Source of the DNA: Methanoregula sp.
GTDB lineage: Archaea > Halobacteriota > Methanomicrobia > Methanomicrobiales > Methanospirillaceae
Length of the DNA: 64,000 bases
Direction of reading: 5' to 3'
Assembly (NCBI GenBank): GCA_003154335.1
Contig: PMDE01000064.1
Span: 1-64,000, forward strand
Positions within the stretch are counted from its first letter, which is position 1; the number at the start of each line of letters is the position of its first letter. This document shows positions 43,448-52,771 of the stretch, piece by piece. The translations under genes and the position numbers were made by a program. The notes under the pieces are model-generated. The model did not search any database. It worked only from the letters and a program-made list of their open reading frames with translations, and was not told the DNA's origin.

Positions 43448-45265
43448 TCAGACCACGTCTTGCAGTCTCAACCTTGGGGCAATCCCCATACTTTTCATCT
43501 CATCCAGCAGGAGTTTAAACGCATAACTCATCTCGACAGAATATATGTCGGTCTCATTACCACATGCAAGGCAGCGGGTCATATTTCGTTTGCGATCCAG
43601 CATCGCAACCATACCGCAGTGTGCACAGACATACTCCTGAACCTTATCAGATTCATCGAGTAATCGTTCTTTGAGTGCCATTGCTGCCCCATGACCTATC
43701 ATAACGTCTCGTTCCATTTCACCAAACCGGAGGCCTCCCTCCCGAGCCCTTCCTTCAGTCGGCTGTCGAGTGAGTACCTGCACAGGTCCGCGTGACCGGG
43801 CATGCATCTTTGATGATACCATGTGGTAGAGTTTTTGATAATAGATTACACCAACATACACGTCGGCCTTGAATTGTTTGCCGGTGAGACCATCGTACAT
43901 AATTTCGCGTCCATTATGAGAGAATCCCAGCTTCTTGAGCGAGGACCTGATATCGGCTTCACTTTCTCCACGGAATGCAGTTCCGTTAATACGCCTGCCT
44001 TCGAGAGCTCCGACTTTTCCTCCGATCATTTCAAGCATATGCCCAACGGTCATACGGCTTGGGATCGCATGGGGATTGATGACAAGATCTGGACACAATC
44101 CGTTTTCAGTAAAGGGCATATCTTCCTGGTGGGTAATTAACCCAACAACACCTTTCTGACCATGGCGGGACGCAAACTTGTCACCGACTTCAGGAATGCG
44201 GAGATCACGGGTTCTGACCTTCACGAGCCGGGAGCTGTTCTCCCCCTCAGTGATAATCACGGTATCGACAATACCATGCTCGTTGCTACGCATAGTGACT
44301 GAAGTATCCCGACGTTTCTCAACAGCTATAAGCTCTCCTGAAGGCTCTTCGAGGAAACGGGGAGGAGATGTCTTTCCGATCAGAACATCCTTTTCCGCAA
44401 CAACCGTTTCTGGATTAATCACACCATCTTCGTCAAGGTTCTTATATGAGTCAGCACCGTGAGCTCCTGCAACATCCTCTTCGGGAACTTCAATCCTGTC
44501 TATCTGCCCTCCAGGGTAACGGCGTTCTTCACCCTCATATGTCCGGAAGAAATGGGAACGACCCAACCCTCGCTCAATCGATGCCTTGTTGAAGATCAGG
44601 GCATCTTCAATATTGTAACCCTCATAGGAAAGAATAGCCACAACAAAGTTTTGGCCTGCCGGACGGTCATCGGAACCGATTAATTCGGAGGTCTGGGTGT
44701 GGGTAAGAGGTTTTTGCACATAATGGAGGAGATGACCACGGGTGTCTGGGCGCAATTTCATATTGGCCGCACCAAAACCCAGAGCTTGTTTAACCATGCC
44801 TGCACCCATTGTTACACGCGGGCTGGCATTATGTTCGGGGAATGGGACATGCGCCGCACCAATACCAAGTATAAGGGAGGGATCGATCTCAAGGTGAGTA
44901 TGATTCGGGGTAATATTCTCCGGGTTCATTGCGATAAGAAGATCCTCCTCCTCTTCTGCGTCAATAAACTCAATAAATCCACGCTGGACAAAAGAATTGA
45001 CGTCTACTTCCTTTTTTGCCAGTTTTGCAAGATCCTCATGAGTAATAAGGGGATCACCATTTTTCAGTACGATCAGCGGTCGTCGTGCCCGGCCACGATC
45101 GGTGAGAATCACGACATCTCCGTTGTATTCCTTATGTGAAACATTCAGTTCCGAGGAGATTGCACCCTGACGCCGCATGCTCCGGATATTGGCCACGAGC
45201 GCTTTTGCATCATCGTCAAGCCCAATAAGGGCTCCATCAACAAACACGCGAGATTTTTTTATCAT
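43448..45265 (-). CDS. rpoB1: DNA-directed RNA polymerase subunit B' (C-terminal half of B)
   Basis: 605 residues. The split B subunit is characteristic of most methanogens; this half carries [37 protein letters not shown] (hybrid-binding), and the C-terminal clamp with CAHCGMVA and CLACGNETD, which bind zinc. The ATG overlaps the end of the N-terminal half by four bases (ATGA), so stoichiometry is probably set by coupled translation. Confidence 0.97.
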   Translation of the reverse strand: MIKKSRVFVDGALIGLDDDAKALVANIRSMRRQGAISSELNVSHKEYNGDVVILTDRGRARRPLIVLKNGDPLITHEDLAKLAKKEVDVNSFVQRGFIEFIDAEEEEDLLIAMNPENITPNHTHLEIDPSLILGIGAAHVPFPEHNASPRVTMGAGMVKQALGFGAANMKLRPDTRGHLLHYVQKPLTHTQTSELIGSDDRPAGQNFVVAILSYEGYNIEDALIFNKASIERGLGRSHFFRTYEGEERRYPGGQIDRIEVPEEDVAGAHGADSYKNLDEDGVINPETVVAEKDVLIGKTSPPRFLEEPSGELIAVEKRRDTSVTMRSNEHGIVDTVIITEGENSSRLVKVRTRDLRIPEVGDKFASRHGQKGVVGLITHQEDMPFTENGLCPDLVINPHAIPSRMTVGHMLEMIGGKVGALEGRRINGTAFRGESEADIRSSLKKLGFSHNGREIMYDGLTGKQFKADVYVGVIYYQKLYHMVSSKMHARSRGPVQVLTRQPTEGRAREGGLRFGEMERDVMIGHGAAMALKERLLDESDKVQEYVCAHCGMVAMLDRKRNMTRCLACGNETDIYSVEMSYAFKLLLDEMKSMGIAPRLRLQDVV

Positions 45266-46827
45266 GTTTCACCCCGGATATGCTCCACACCAAGACTATG
45301 CAGAAGCCGCATAACTTCCGCTTCATCATCAACGCCTTTGGATATTTCAACCATCTGTGCAAAATTTTTCACCAGACCACAATTCGGCCCTTCAGGAGTC
45401 TCGCTCGGGCAGATCCGTCCCCACTGGGTCGGGTGAAGATCGCGAGCTTCGAAATGAGGCTGAGAACGTGAAAGTGGTGAGATCACGCGACGCAGATGTG
45501 AGAGAACAGCCATATGGTCGACACGGTCAAGAAGCTGGGAAACACCAGTTCTCCCGCCAACCCAGTTACCTGTTGCGAGCGGGTGTAAGAGACGTTCAGT
45601 AAGTACATCAGCTCGTACGGCTGTTGCAATCGAAAGATCACGGTGTCGCATACTTGCCCTTTCAAGCTGGTATTTGATATCTCTTGTAAGACGGTTGAGA
45701 GAAATCCGGAAGAGATCCTCCATCAGATCACCGGCAAGTTTCAGTCGCTTGTTGGAATAGTGGTCCTTATCATCAATCCGTCGTTTGTTCAACACAAGAT
45801 CGAAACATGCTTCTGCCATTCGTCCCAGAAAATGACCCTTTGCAAGTCGCACGGATAGCACTGCTTCCTGATAACCATCTTCGCCTTCCTTTAAGTTTGC
45901 AGGCATTGAATAGTTGAGATGTGGTAGGAGATAATTGTCCAGAACGAACTCAGCTCTTTTGCGCTGGTAATCTTTTGTCTGGTTGGGAGCGAGCTTCTTA
46001 CCAACATACATGATACCCCCTTCAACAGAATCACATTCACTCTCTTCCAGGTTCTGCATCATGAACGTAAGGATGTCTTCATCCGGAGAAACGGCGTTCA
46101 CAACTTCCTGATCGTTAGTCATCCCGAGTGCCCGCATCAGGTCAACAAATTTCAGATGTCCGGCAACGGATGGAAATGATACTTCAAGCAGGTTCTTCTT
46201 ATTCCGCTCGACAACAACAAGTGCCCGATAACCACGGAACTGGGAGAAAACTTTTGCAACATAAATACGTTCACTATACCGCTCCGTGAATTCGGTCATG
46301 ATTTTGTTCGACGCAAGGTCTTCAAGCGTCATGAGCACACGTTCGGTACCATTTACAATAAAATATCCGCCCGGATCAAATGCATCCTCCCCGTGCGAAA
46401 CACGCTGTAAATCGTCCATACCATACAAGTTACAGGCTAGTGATCCCACCATGATTGGTAACTGACCGATTGTTGTGATTATCGGTTCCTGGCGTTCATT
46501 ACCATGAACGAGAGTAAGCCCGAGTTGTATCGGCGCTGCATAGGTAAGATTGCGCAATCGTGCCTCACAAGGATATAACTCTCCCTGAGAACCATCTGCT
46601 TCCCTGACAAGCGGCCGTTTCACTGAAATTGTTCCCAGTTCCACCCAAACCGGATCATTGTTCTTTCCCCGGTTCTCGATATCAGTCTCGATAACCCGCT
46701 GCTCGTTGACCACTTTCTGAAGATTGTGCTTTAAAAAATAATTAAAGGAATCAAGCTGGTGTCGCGCAACATGCTCCCGTGAAAAATACGCCTTCGATAA
46801 AATACTTCTGTCAATCAGACTGACCAC
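45262..46827 (-). CDS. rpoB2: DNA-directed RNA polymerase subunit B'' (N-terminal half of B)
   Basis: 521 residues. The N-terminal [17 protein letters not shown], then [21 protein letters not shown], are typical of the protrusion and lobe; the C-terminal end [21 protein letters not shown] is the fork region at which the subunit is split in methanogens. It follows rpoH after 8 bases. Confidence 0.97.
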   Translation of the reverse strand: MVSLIDRSILSKAYFSREHVARHQLDSFNYFLKHNLQKVVNEQRVIETDIENRGKNNDPVWVELGTISVKRPLVREADGSQGELYPCEARLRNLTYAAPIQLGLTLVHGNERQEPIITTIGQLPIMVGSLACNLYGMDDLQRVSHGEDAFDPGGYFIVNGTERVLMTLEDLASNKIMTEFTERYSERIYVAKVFSQFRGYRALVVVERNKKNLLEVSFPSVAGHLKFVDLMRALGMTNDQEVVNAVSPDEDILTFMMQNLEESECDSVEGGIMYVGKKLAPNQTKDYQRKRAEFVLDNYLLPHLNYSMPANLKEGEDGYQEAVLSVRLAKGHFLGRMAEACFDLVLNKRRIDDKDHYSNKRLKLAGDLMEDLFRISLNRLTRDIKYQLERASMRHRDLSIATAVRADVLTERLLHPLATGNWVGGRTGVSQLLDRVDHMAVLSHLRRVISPLSRSQPHFEARDLHPTQWGRICPSETPEGPNCGLVKNFAQMVEISKGVDDEAEVMRLLHSLGVEHIRGET

Positions 46828-46835
46828 CCCAAAAA

Positions 46836-47087
46836 TTATTTCTTCGGTCTCTTGACTACGAGACGATATGCTTCCGCTCTGCCCGCCGTATGACTCAACC
46901 GAACAATTCGGATAACATCATCGACATTTGCGCCAATCGTTTTGACTGCTGGATCGTCATGGAAAATTTTAGGTAATTGTTCCGTAGTAATGTTATAGTG
47001 GGAGAGAAGCGCAGATACCTCCTCCTCACTCATGATTTTATGATCTGGCACCATCACGTGCATCAATACATTCAGTTTGGTGCTCAA
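46836..47087 (-). CDS. rpoH: DNA-directed RNA polymerase subunit H
   Basis: 83 residues, the archaeal counterpart of the C-terminal part of eukaryotic RPB5. It contains [20 protein letters not shown] and the conserved [20 protein letters not shown] followed by [20 protein letters not shown]. It starts the RNA polymerase operon, with tRNA-Lys just upstream on the same strand. Confidence 0.95.
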   Translation of the reverse strand: MSTKLNVLMHVMVPDHKIMSEEEVSALLSHYNITTEQLPKIFHDDPAVKTIGANVDDVIRIVRLSHTAGRAEAYRLVVKRPKK

Positions 47088-47163
47088 TGAAAAACCCCCT
47101 CACAGACAAATAAATCTCCTCTCAGATACATCACCGCAAAAAACCCACGAGATTTCGTGGTAG

Positions 47164-47237
47164 CGGGCCCGGAGGGATTTGAACCCCCGACCACCTGGTT
47201 AAAAGCCAGGCGCTCTACCTAACTGAGCTACGAACCC
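47164..47237 (-). tRNA. tRNA-Lys (anticodon TTT)
   Basis: On the minus strand the 74-base sequence folds with acceptor GGGTTCG / CGGGCCC (two G-U pairs), anticodon stem CTGGC / GCCAG-like with loop CTTTTAA (anticodon TTT, reads AAA), and T arm with GGTTCAAATCC. It lies about 75 bases upstream of rpoH, same direction. Confidence 0.92.
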
Positions 47238-47450
47238 AAGATAGTCTAAGATGTACAGCATTATAACAATGCCAAAAAACTATTTAAAGATTCTCCACGA
47301 ATCAATTCTTTTATTCTAACGATTTCAATACCTTGTGAAATTGAGTATATCATAACTATCGATAAATAGACTTGAAATTTGATTTACGCTCTATAGTAAG
47401 AAATTACGAAATGCTCAGGTTTTGAATTCATGAAAAAATGATATCGACCG

Positions 47451-48080
47451 TTACTCGGAAGCTCCCGAAAGTTGGCCTTTTATCTGCTGGAGGCGATTCT
47501 CCTGCATCTTTATATTCATCTCCATATTTTTAATTGCATTTGAAATTTCTTCACTGACCCTTACTTTTGAATCATCGAAATTATAGGTAGTTTCGAGAAT
47601 TTTCATAAGGCGTTTGTTCACATCGATGGTCTTACTTAACCGGGCATATTCTGTGATAATTTCTGCATCAAAACCGGATTGTTTGGCCATGTCCATATCA
47701 GATCTTATTGCCTGTCGCCTCTTGAGGACATGCTCAATTGCATCGTACAATTCGCGATGGGTAATTGGTTTTAAAACATAATCCTCGATAAAAATCCCAT
47801 ATTCCTGTGCCTCTGCCGGAGACAGCTGTTTTGCGGTCAGCATAAGCACGGGAATATCCTTTGTCTGGGGATTTTCCTTGATCTGTTCCAGGGTTTCCCA
47901 ACCGTCAACAGGCTCCATCATAATATCCAGCAGGATCAAATCAGGGGTTACTGTCTTTAAAATTTCAAGACATTCCGTTCCGCCATATGCTGCTACAGTA
48001 CGATAACCGCCTCTTTCAAGCATAGTGACAAACACGTCAACGATAAACGGACTATCATCAACAACAAGGATAGTATACAT
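47451..48080 (-). CDS. response regulator with a C-terminal coiled-coil-like helix region
   Basis: 209 residues. Residues 1 to about 120 are a CheY-type receiver: acidic pair D8-D9, phosphoacceptor D52 in LILLDIMM, T82 and K104 in the YVLKPI segment. The remaining 90 residues are helical and charged (NKRLMKILETTYNF, MEMNIKMQENRLQQIKGQ) with no DNA-binding or enzymatic domain I recognise. No sensor kinase gene is next to it, so it is an orphan regulator here. It is followed by a 370-base gap. Confidence 0.85.
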   Translation of the reverse strand: MYTILVVDDSPFIVDVFVTMLERGGYRTVAAYGGTECLEILKTVTPDLILLDIMMEPVDGWETLEQIKENPQTKDIPVLMLTAKQLSPAEAQEYGIFIEDYVLKPITHRELYDAIEHVLKRRQAIRSDMDMAKQSGFDAEIITEYARLSKTIDVNKRLMKILETTYNFDDSKVRVSEEISNAIKNMEMNIKMQENRLQQIKGQLSGASE

Positions 48081-48453
48081 TACTCACCACTCCATTCTTT
48101 TTACAGACGCGCCAACCTGAGTATCAAGTAAAAATAAAACGATATAATTTTCGAAGGCTACTGAAATTCTTTCTTTTTCCATAGTCCGGCACCTAACTGC
48201 GCTCCCCTTTGCAATTCATAATACCTGATTGAACCATATATACATATCTTTTTTTTTGCTTCGAATAAAAAGTCGTGGGCACAAACCGGAAAATTATCCC
48301 GGTGCCGGAATCCAGTATCCTATCAGTTCAGGATGTAAAACATAATCATGATCTTCAAAGGATCTAAGGCATGCGAAGAATTTTTTCTTATTCTGCGCGT
48401 CCCATTTTGTTATAACAAGATAAATAAATGAAATGATCCAATAGTAAGAAAGC
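48081..48453. other. 373-base gap before tRNA-Pro
   Basis: No supported gene. A/T-rich sequence near the tRNA (GATAAATAAATG at 48419-48430) lies at promoter distance from it. A minus-strand frame in this region reads through the tRNA and is treated as chance. Nothing else stands out. Confidence 0.4.
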
Positions 48454-48527
48454 GGGGCCATAGGGTAGCCTGGCCATCCTAGGAGACTGGGGGTCTTCTG
48501 ACCTGAGTTCAAATCTCAGTGGCCCCA
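48454..48527 (+). tRNA. tRNA-Pro (anticodon GGG)
   Basis: 74 bases: acceptor GGGGCCA / TGGCCCC with discriminator A, anticodon stem GGAGA / TCTTC around loop CTGGGGG (anticodon GGG, reads CCC), T arm CTGAG-TTCAAAT-CTCAG. One G-T pair lies in the anticodon stem. No 3' CCA is encoded. Confidence 0.9.
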
Positions 48528-48557
48528 TTTGTTGTTTTTATTACACCATGGATTACC

Positions 48558-49412
48558 ATGAACCTCACCGATACCTGCATCGATTGCCTGTTATCCCGGG
48601 TAGTTTTTGAATGCCAGATTGCATCCGCCGATAAGGAATGTTCGGATAGGACCCTGGATGCCTGTCGGGAACTCCTGGAATCCATGAAAGGATCCACGCT
48701 CCTCCACCCGCAGATCGCAAGCGCCGTTCACCGAGAGGCCTGCCGGCAGATCGGAAACGCTGACCCATTCCTGGATCTCAAGACTGAGGGGAACGAGCAG
48801 GCGTTGGCAGTCTGCAGGCAGGTTCGGGGGGAACTGAACTCGTTTCATGATTTCGTCCTGGCAAGCATTATCGGCAATACGTTCGATTATGCAGTGAAGG
48901 ACCATGATGTAACTGCTGATTTTTCCTCCTTCTTCCGTGCCGAATTTACAAAGGGACTCGATCACGATGACACGGCAGGGATCCTGGATCTCGCCGGACG
49001 GATAGTTTACCTTACCGATAACTGCGGGGAGATCGTCTTCGACCGCCTCCTTGTCGGATTCCTGAAAGCACGCGGATCGCATGTCACTGTGGCCGTTCGT
49101 GACGCTCCCATCCTTAATGATGCTACAATGGAAGACGCTCTTTCCCTTAAGTTCGACCGGGTAGCGGACTGCCTGACCACAACCGGTGGCGGGGCGGAGA
49201 TAGGCCTTGACCTTGCGAAGATTCCACCAGACCTTGCCGCGGCAATCGATACATGCACCTTAATCATCTCCAAAGGGATGGCAAACTACGAATCGCTCAG
49301 CTGTTACGATAATCTCCCGCCGGTTGCGTACCTGATGTGCGTGAAGTGCGACATGATCGCCGGGGACACTGGCTTTCCCCGGGGATCGAAAATCGCCCTG
49401 ATGCGAAGATAA
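48558..49412 (+). CDS. DUF89/ARMT1-like protein (possible damage-control phosphatase)
   Basis: 284 residues of the DUF89 family. The N-terminal CIDCLLSRVVFECQI has Cys residues common in archaeal members. Core motifs are DNCGEIVFDRLLVGFL (metal-binding Asp/Asn in YLTDNCGEIVFD), VTVAVRDAPILNDATMEDA and CTLIISKGMANYESLS, with the conserved Lys and Asn. Human ARMT1 and yeast homologues are metal-dependent phosphatases acting on damaged sugar phosphates; the archaeal substrate is not known. The ATG at 48558 opens the conserved N-terminus; it lies just 30 bases after tRNA-Pro. Confidence 0.8.
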   Translation: MNLTDTCIDCLLSRVVFECQIASADKECSDRTLDACRELLESMKGSTLLHPQIASAVHREACRQIGNADPFLDLKTEGNEQALAVCRQVRGELNSFHDFVLASIIGNTFDYAVKDHDVTADFSSFFRAEFTKGLDHDDTAGILDLAGRIVYLTDNCGEIVFDRLLVGFLKARGSHVTVAVRDAPILNDATMEDALSLKFDRVADCLTTTGGGAEIGLDLAKIPPDLAAAIDTCTLIISKGMANYESLSCYDNLPPVAYLMCVKCDMIAGDTGFPRGSKIALMRR

Positions 49413-49585
49413 CAGAGCCTCTCCATATCCTGAATCGATCCGGTCTTTGGCGGAAAATTTCGAAATCCGCTTTTCTCCCGATTCTGCAGATAAAGGTCAG
49501 GGAACAATACCAATGATCCAGTTTAACCGGGTTTCCAGGATCCGTGTCCATCACCATAGGATTTTATCCGTTCACTGACGAACAC

Positions 49586-50053
49586 ATGATCATGGTTCTT
49601 CCGGATCTCGGGCTTTCTCTTGGATGGCTGCTCATCGTTATTGGAGCTGCCCTCCTCCTCATCGAGTTACACAGCCCGGGCTTTTTTGCTACGGTTCCCG
49701 CTACGGTCATGATCTTTATCGGTATTCTGCTCCTCCTCGGGGTCAATATCTTCAACTCAGGATGGGGCGTGATCGTCGGTGTAATTATCGCCCTCTGTGC
49801 AGCCGGTTTCACCGTTTGGATGTACGGGAAGATCACACCGAACGCAAGTCCGACTACTATCAGCCGCGATTCAGTTGTTGGTCTGGAGGGACGTGTGAAG
49901 AAGAAGGTAGATTCAGCCACTCTCTCGGGGAAAGTCCTTATCGGTACCACGGAATGGAGCGCCTATTCAACGGGGGCTGAGATCGCTGCCGGTAAAAAAG
50001 TGAAGATTATAGATTCTGAAGGGGTTCATATCGTAGTTGAAGAGGTAGAATAA
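49586..50053 (+). CDS. NfeD-like membrane protein
   Basis: About 155 residues from the ATG at 49586; another ATG at 49592 and an upstream GTG at 49544 are alternatives. Three hydrophobic segments (about 5-25, 32-52, 56-78) are followed by a small OB-fold-like soluble domain (SVVGLEGRVKKKVDSATLSGK, then KVKIIDSEGVHIVVEEV), the NfeD C-terminal domain. The family works with SPFH/stomatin proteins, and the SPFH gene follows after one base. The serine-protease part of longer NfeD proteins is absent. Confidence 0.8.
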   Translation: MIMVLPDLGLSLGWLLIVIGAALLLIELHSPGFFATVPATVMIFIGILLLLGVNIFNSGWGVIVGVIIALCAAGFTVWMYGKITPNASPTTISRDSVVGLEGRVKKKVDSATLSGKVLIGTTEWSAYSTGAEIAAGKKVKIIDSEGVHIVVEEVE

Positions 50054-50054
50054 C

Positions 50055-51155
50055 ATGGCACTCATTGAGACACTTATCGTCATTTTTCTGATCCTGGTAA
50101 TTGTCGCCATCTTTGCAAGTGGCGTCGTCATCGTCCAGCCGTACGAACAGGGCCTCCAGGTCCGGCTTGGACAATACGTTGGGAGAATGAACCCGGGATT
50201 CCGCTGGATCGTCCCGTTTGTGAGCCATTCGATCAAACTCGACCTCAGGACCACGGTAATGGAGATCCCGTCGCAGGAGGTTATCACTAAGGATAATTCT
50301 CCGACGAACGTCGATGCAATCGTCTACATCCGCGTCATCGACCCGGAGAAGGCCTACTTCGAAGTGGCTAATTACCGGATGGCAACGGTTGCTCTTGCCC
50401 AGACAACCCTGCGTGGCATCATCGGCGATATGGAGCTCGATGAAGTGCTCTATAACCGGGATGTCATCAATACGAAGCTCCGGGACATACTTGACCGTGA
50501 GACAGACCAGTGGGGAGTCAAAGTCGAACGCGTGGAGATCAAGGAGGTGGACCCGATCGAAGCGGTCAAGAATGCGATGACCGAGCAGACGGCAGCCGAA
50601 CGTGCCCGCCGTGCTGCTATCCTCCGTGCCGATGGGGAGAAGCGTTCCGCGATCCTGAAAGCAGAAGGTCTCCGGCAGAGTATGATCCTCGAAGCCGAAG
50701 GTGAACGTCAGAGCCGGGTTCTTAGGGCAGAGGGGGACCGACTGTCAAGGATTCTTACCGCTCAGGGAGAAGCCCAGGGGCTGCGCATTCTCTCGGTCGG
50801 CGCAGCTCCCCTTGACAAACGTGCGATCACGGTCCTCTCGCTCGATGCACTGAAAGTAATGGCGAACGGCCAGGCAACCAAGATCATATTCCCTTACGAA
50901 ATATCACAGTTGATTAAACAGGGCGCAAAATTCCTTGGTGCGTCGGATGAGACCCTTGAAGAACCGTCAAAGATTGTCCTCGATGAAAGCATACTTGGCA
51001 ACATTCCCCGTCGGGAGGAGGTTGATGCCATCCTCAAGGAGATCCAGGACGCGATCCCGAAGGTATCAGAGGATGAACTCAGGGATACGAGCAAGCGCAG
51101 GTTGCCCCTGGAAAAAGAGCACGAAGAAACGGTTACAGCTCCAACCGGAACGTAA
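50055..51155 (+). CDS. SPFH/stomatin-like (Band 7) protein
   Basis: 366 residues. One N-terminal hydrophobic helix (about 4-26) anchors it; the Band 7 domain follows, with QPYEQGLQVRLGQYVGRMNPG, then SQEVITKDNSPTNVDAIVYI and AQTTLRGIIGDMELDEVL. A long coiled-coil region (about 175-250; many repeats of RQSRVLRAEGDR) is followed by a C-terminal LPFEI-like part (IIFPYEISQLIKQGA) and a charged tail. It assembles into rings at membranes with NfeD, thought to organise membrane microdomains or proteases. Confidence 0.9.
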   Translation: MALIETLIVIFLILVIVAIFASGVVIVQPYEQGLQVRLGQYVGRMNPGFRWIVPFVSHSIKLDLRTTVMEIPSQEVITKDNSPTNVDAIVYIRVIDPEKAYFEVANYRMATVALAQTTLRGIIGDMELDEVLYNRDVINTKLRDILDRETDQWGVKVERVEIKEVDPIEAVKNAMTEQTAAERARRAAILRADGEKRSAILKAEGLRQSMILEAEGERQSRVLRAEGDRLSRILTAQGEAQGLRILSVGAAPLDKRAITVLSLDALKVMANGQATKIIFPYEISQLIKQGAKFLGASDETLEEPSKIVLDESILGNIPRREEVDAILKEIQDAIPKVSEDELRDTSKRRLPLEKEHEETVTAPTGT

Positions 51156-51400
51156 TCCTGTTCCCGGATCGTCCATCTTCTTTTTTTTATTTCCAGTGCA
51201 ATTGCCAAGGCGGAGTCATATCCAGGGGATACATTACTAGATTATCCGCCAGGCCAAACAAAACTACCTTCCGGAAGATTTTCTATCGCGATGCATCCAC
51301 CACTCACTAGGATGGAGAGGGAGAGGCAATGAGCGTTGTGGATATCTCCCATTCCTTCAGGATGGTTTTTACATGATAGGCAACAACATCGAGATCACCC

Positions 51401-52363
51401 ATGTATCATCCGAACTTCAAGGACACGATCGCGGCATCCCCCTATATATTCACCATCGGTGTCGCAGGGGACAGCGGTTCGGGAAAAACTACCTTTACTG
51501 AAGGCATCCGTACCATTTTCGGGCGCGATCTTGTCTCCACAATCACGCTTGATGACTACCACCGTCTCAACCGTGAGGGGAGGAAACGGGAGAGCCTGAC
51601 AGCGCTCAACCCGGAGGCCAACCGGATTGACCAGATTGAGCAGGACCTCATCACGCTCCGGCGCGGAGTGCCCATCGAAAAACCGGTATACAACCATGCT
51701 ACCGGGCGATTTGATCCACCGGTGATTTTCCACCCTTCAAAGATCCTGATCCTCGAAGGACTGCATACGCTCTCCACTCCCACATTGCGGAAGTACCTGG
51801 ATTTTACCCTCTTTGTTGACCCGGCCCGCGAGGTGAAGTATGACTGGAAGATCCGCCGGGACATGGCTGGCCGCGGATATTCACGGGAGACCGTACTGAA
51901 TGAAATTGAAGAGCGGGAGCCGGATTACGACAAGTATATCGCCCCGCAACGCGAGTATGCGGATGCCGTCATCGGAATCGAGTATTCAGAGTATGGGAGA
52001 GACCTTGGGGGGGAACGCAACGTGTACCGCATTGGGCTCTCCCAGCACTGCATGAAGCATGCGGTGGAAAATATTGATCTCTCGCTCGACCTGTACTCAA
52101 TCCTCTCGCTATCCGAATGCAATTTTTCGCTGAAGTTTCATACCAGCAGATCTGCCGGTCAGCGGCTGGGGGAACTTATTATAGACGGGGAACTGAGTGC
52201 ACACGTAGTCAAAAAGCTGGAACAGAGCATCGAAGAACAGACGCGGGTGCATCCCATCGCGCTCTTCAGGGACCGTCACTATGTTACCGCCGGAGACCTT
52301 GTACAGCTTATCCTCTGCTGGAGGATCATTCACCAGCGGATTTTCGTAGAACGGAAAGGCTAG
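51401..52363 (+). CDS. prk: archaeal phosphoribulokinase
   Basis: 320-residue P-loop kinase of the phosphoribulokinase/uridine kinase family. Walker A GDSGSGKTT lies at 23-31; ISTITLDDYHRLNREGRKRE (about 44-62) and FDPPVIFHPSKILILEGLHT (Walker B and the catalytic region) are typical of phosphoribulokinase. The long C-terminal part (ADAVIGIEYSEYGRD, YRIGLSQHCMKHAVENID) matches archaeal PRK. Published work on Methanospirillum hungatei describes such an enzyme making ribulose bisphosphate for RubisCO in a reductive hexulose-phosphate pathway. No RubisCO gene lies in the window. GAGATCACC precedes the ATG. A possible phosphofructokinase remnant follows. Confidence 0.85.
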   Translation: MYHPNFKDTIAASPYIFTIGVAGDSGSGKTTFTEGIRTIFGRDLVSTITLDDYHRLNREGRKRESLTALNPEANRIDQIEQDLITLRRGVPIEKPVYNHATGRFDPPVIFHPSKILILEGLHTLSTPTLRKYLDFTLFVDPAREVKYDWKIRRDMAGRGYSRETVLNEIEEREPDYDKYIAPQREYADAVIGIEYSEYGRDLGGERNVYRIGLSQHCMKHAVENIDLSLDLYSILSLSECNFSLKFHTSRSAGQRLGELIIDGELSAHVVKKLEQSIEEQTRVHPIALFRDRHYVTAGDLVQLILCWRIIHQRIFVERKG

Positions 52364-52433
52364 GTCGCAGATTGGCCCCCGGGAGAAATATCATAACCTT
52401 ATTGGAATAAAAGAGATCATAACGAGCTGATCT

Positions 52434-52771
52434 ATGACCATTGTGCTACCAAGCCCAGAACAATCAGGGTCCTGACCAGCGGGGGAGACTGCCCCGGCCT
52501 CGATACCGCCATCCGTTCTTTCTTGCTAGCCGGGACTACAAAATGTATGCCATATCAGGGATCTGGAATCAGAACAGTCCCGTTAAGGGAGATCGCTCGT
52601 AAAGGTAAAAACCCCCGATACCTCCTTCCATCAGCTCGCCCGGACAATAGAAGGACACTGAAGCACGAAATATTCCTGATTACATTCAAGCCGGAGAACC
52701 GGGAGGTGATTCAATTGAACGCCTCACCTCAAAATAGTATAGTAGGAGTTATTTCAGCTGATTCAGAATGA
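52434..52771 (+). pseudogene. decayed 6-phosphofructokinase remnant
   Basis: In one frame the DNA between the phosphoribulokinase and the site-2 protease encodes RTIRVLTSGGDCPGLDTAIRSF (written here in parts: RVLTSGGDCPGL then DTAIRSF), the N-terminal glycine-rich substrate/ATP site of ATP- or PPi-dependent phosphofructokinases (family form LTSGGD-x-PG-x-N-x-x-I-R). There is no start codon in that frame; an ATG at 52434 is out of frame. After the motif the frame jumps to GSGIRTVPLREIARKGKN, which resembles the C-terminal VPL-x-E region of bacterial PPi-phosphofructokinases, implying an internal deletion. The frame stays open to 52771, overlapping the convergent protease gene. The catalytic and effector middle is gone. 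Confidence 0.5.

Noticed and set aside
48294..48512. 72-residue minus-strand frame running through tRNA-Pro
   Set aside because: Its N-terminal part is antisense to a well-folded tRNA; no start signal or domain.
48454..48527. tRNA-Pro as an integration site for a mobile element
   Set aside because: I found no second copy of the tRNA 3' end nearby and no integrase gene in the window.
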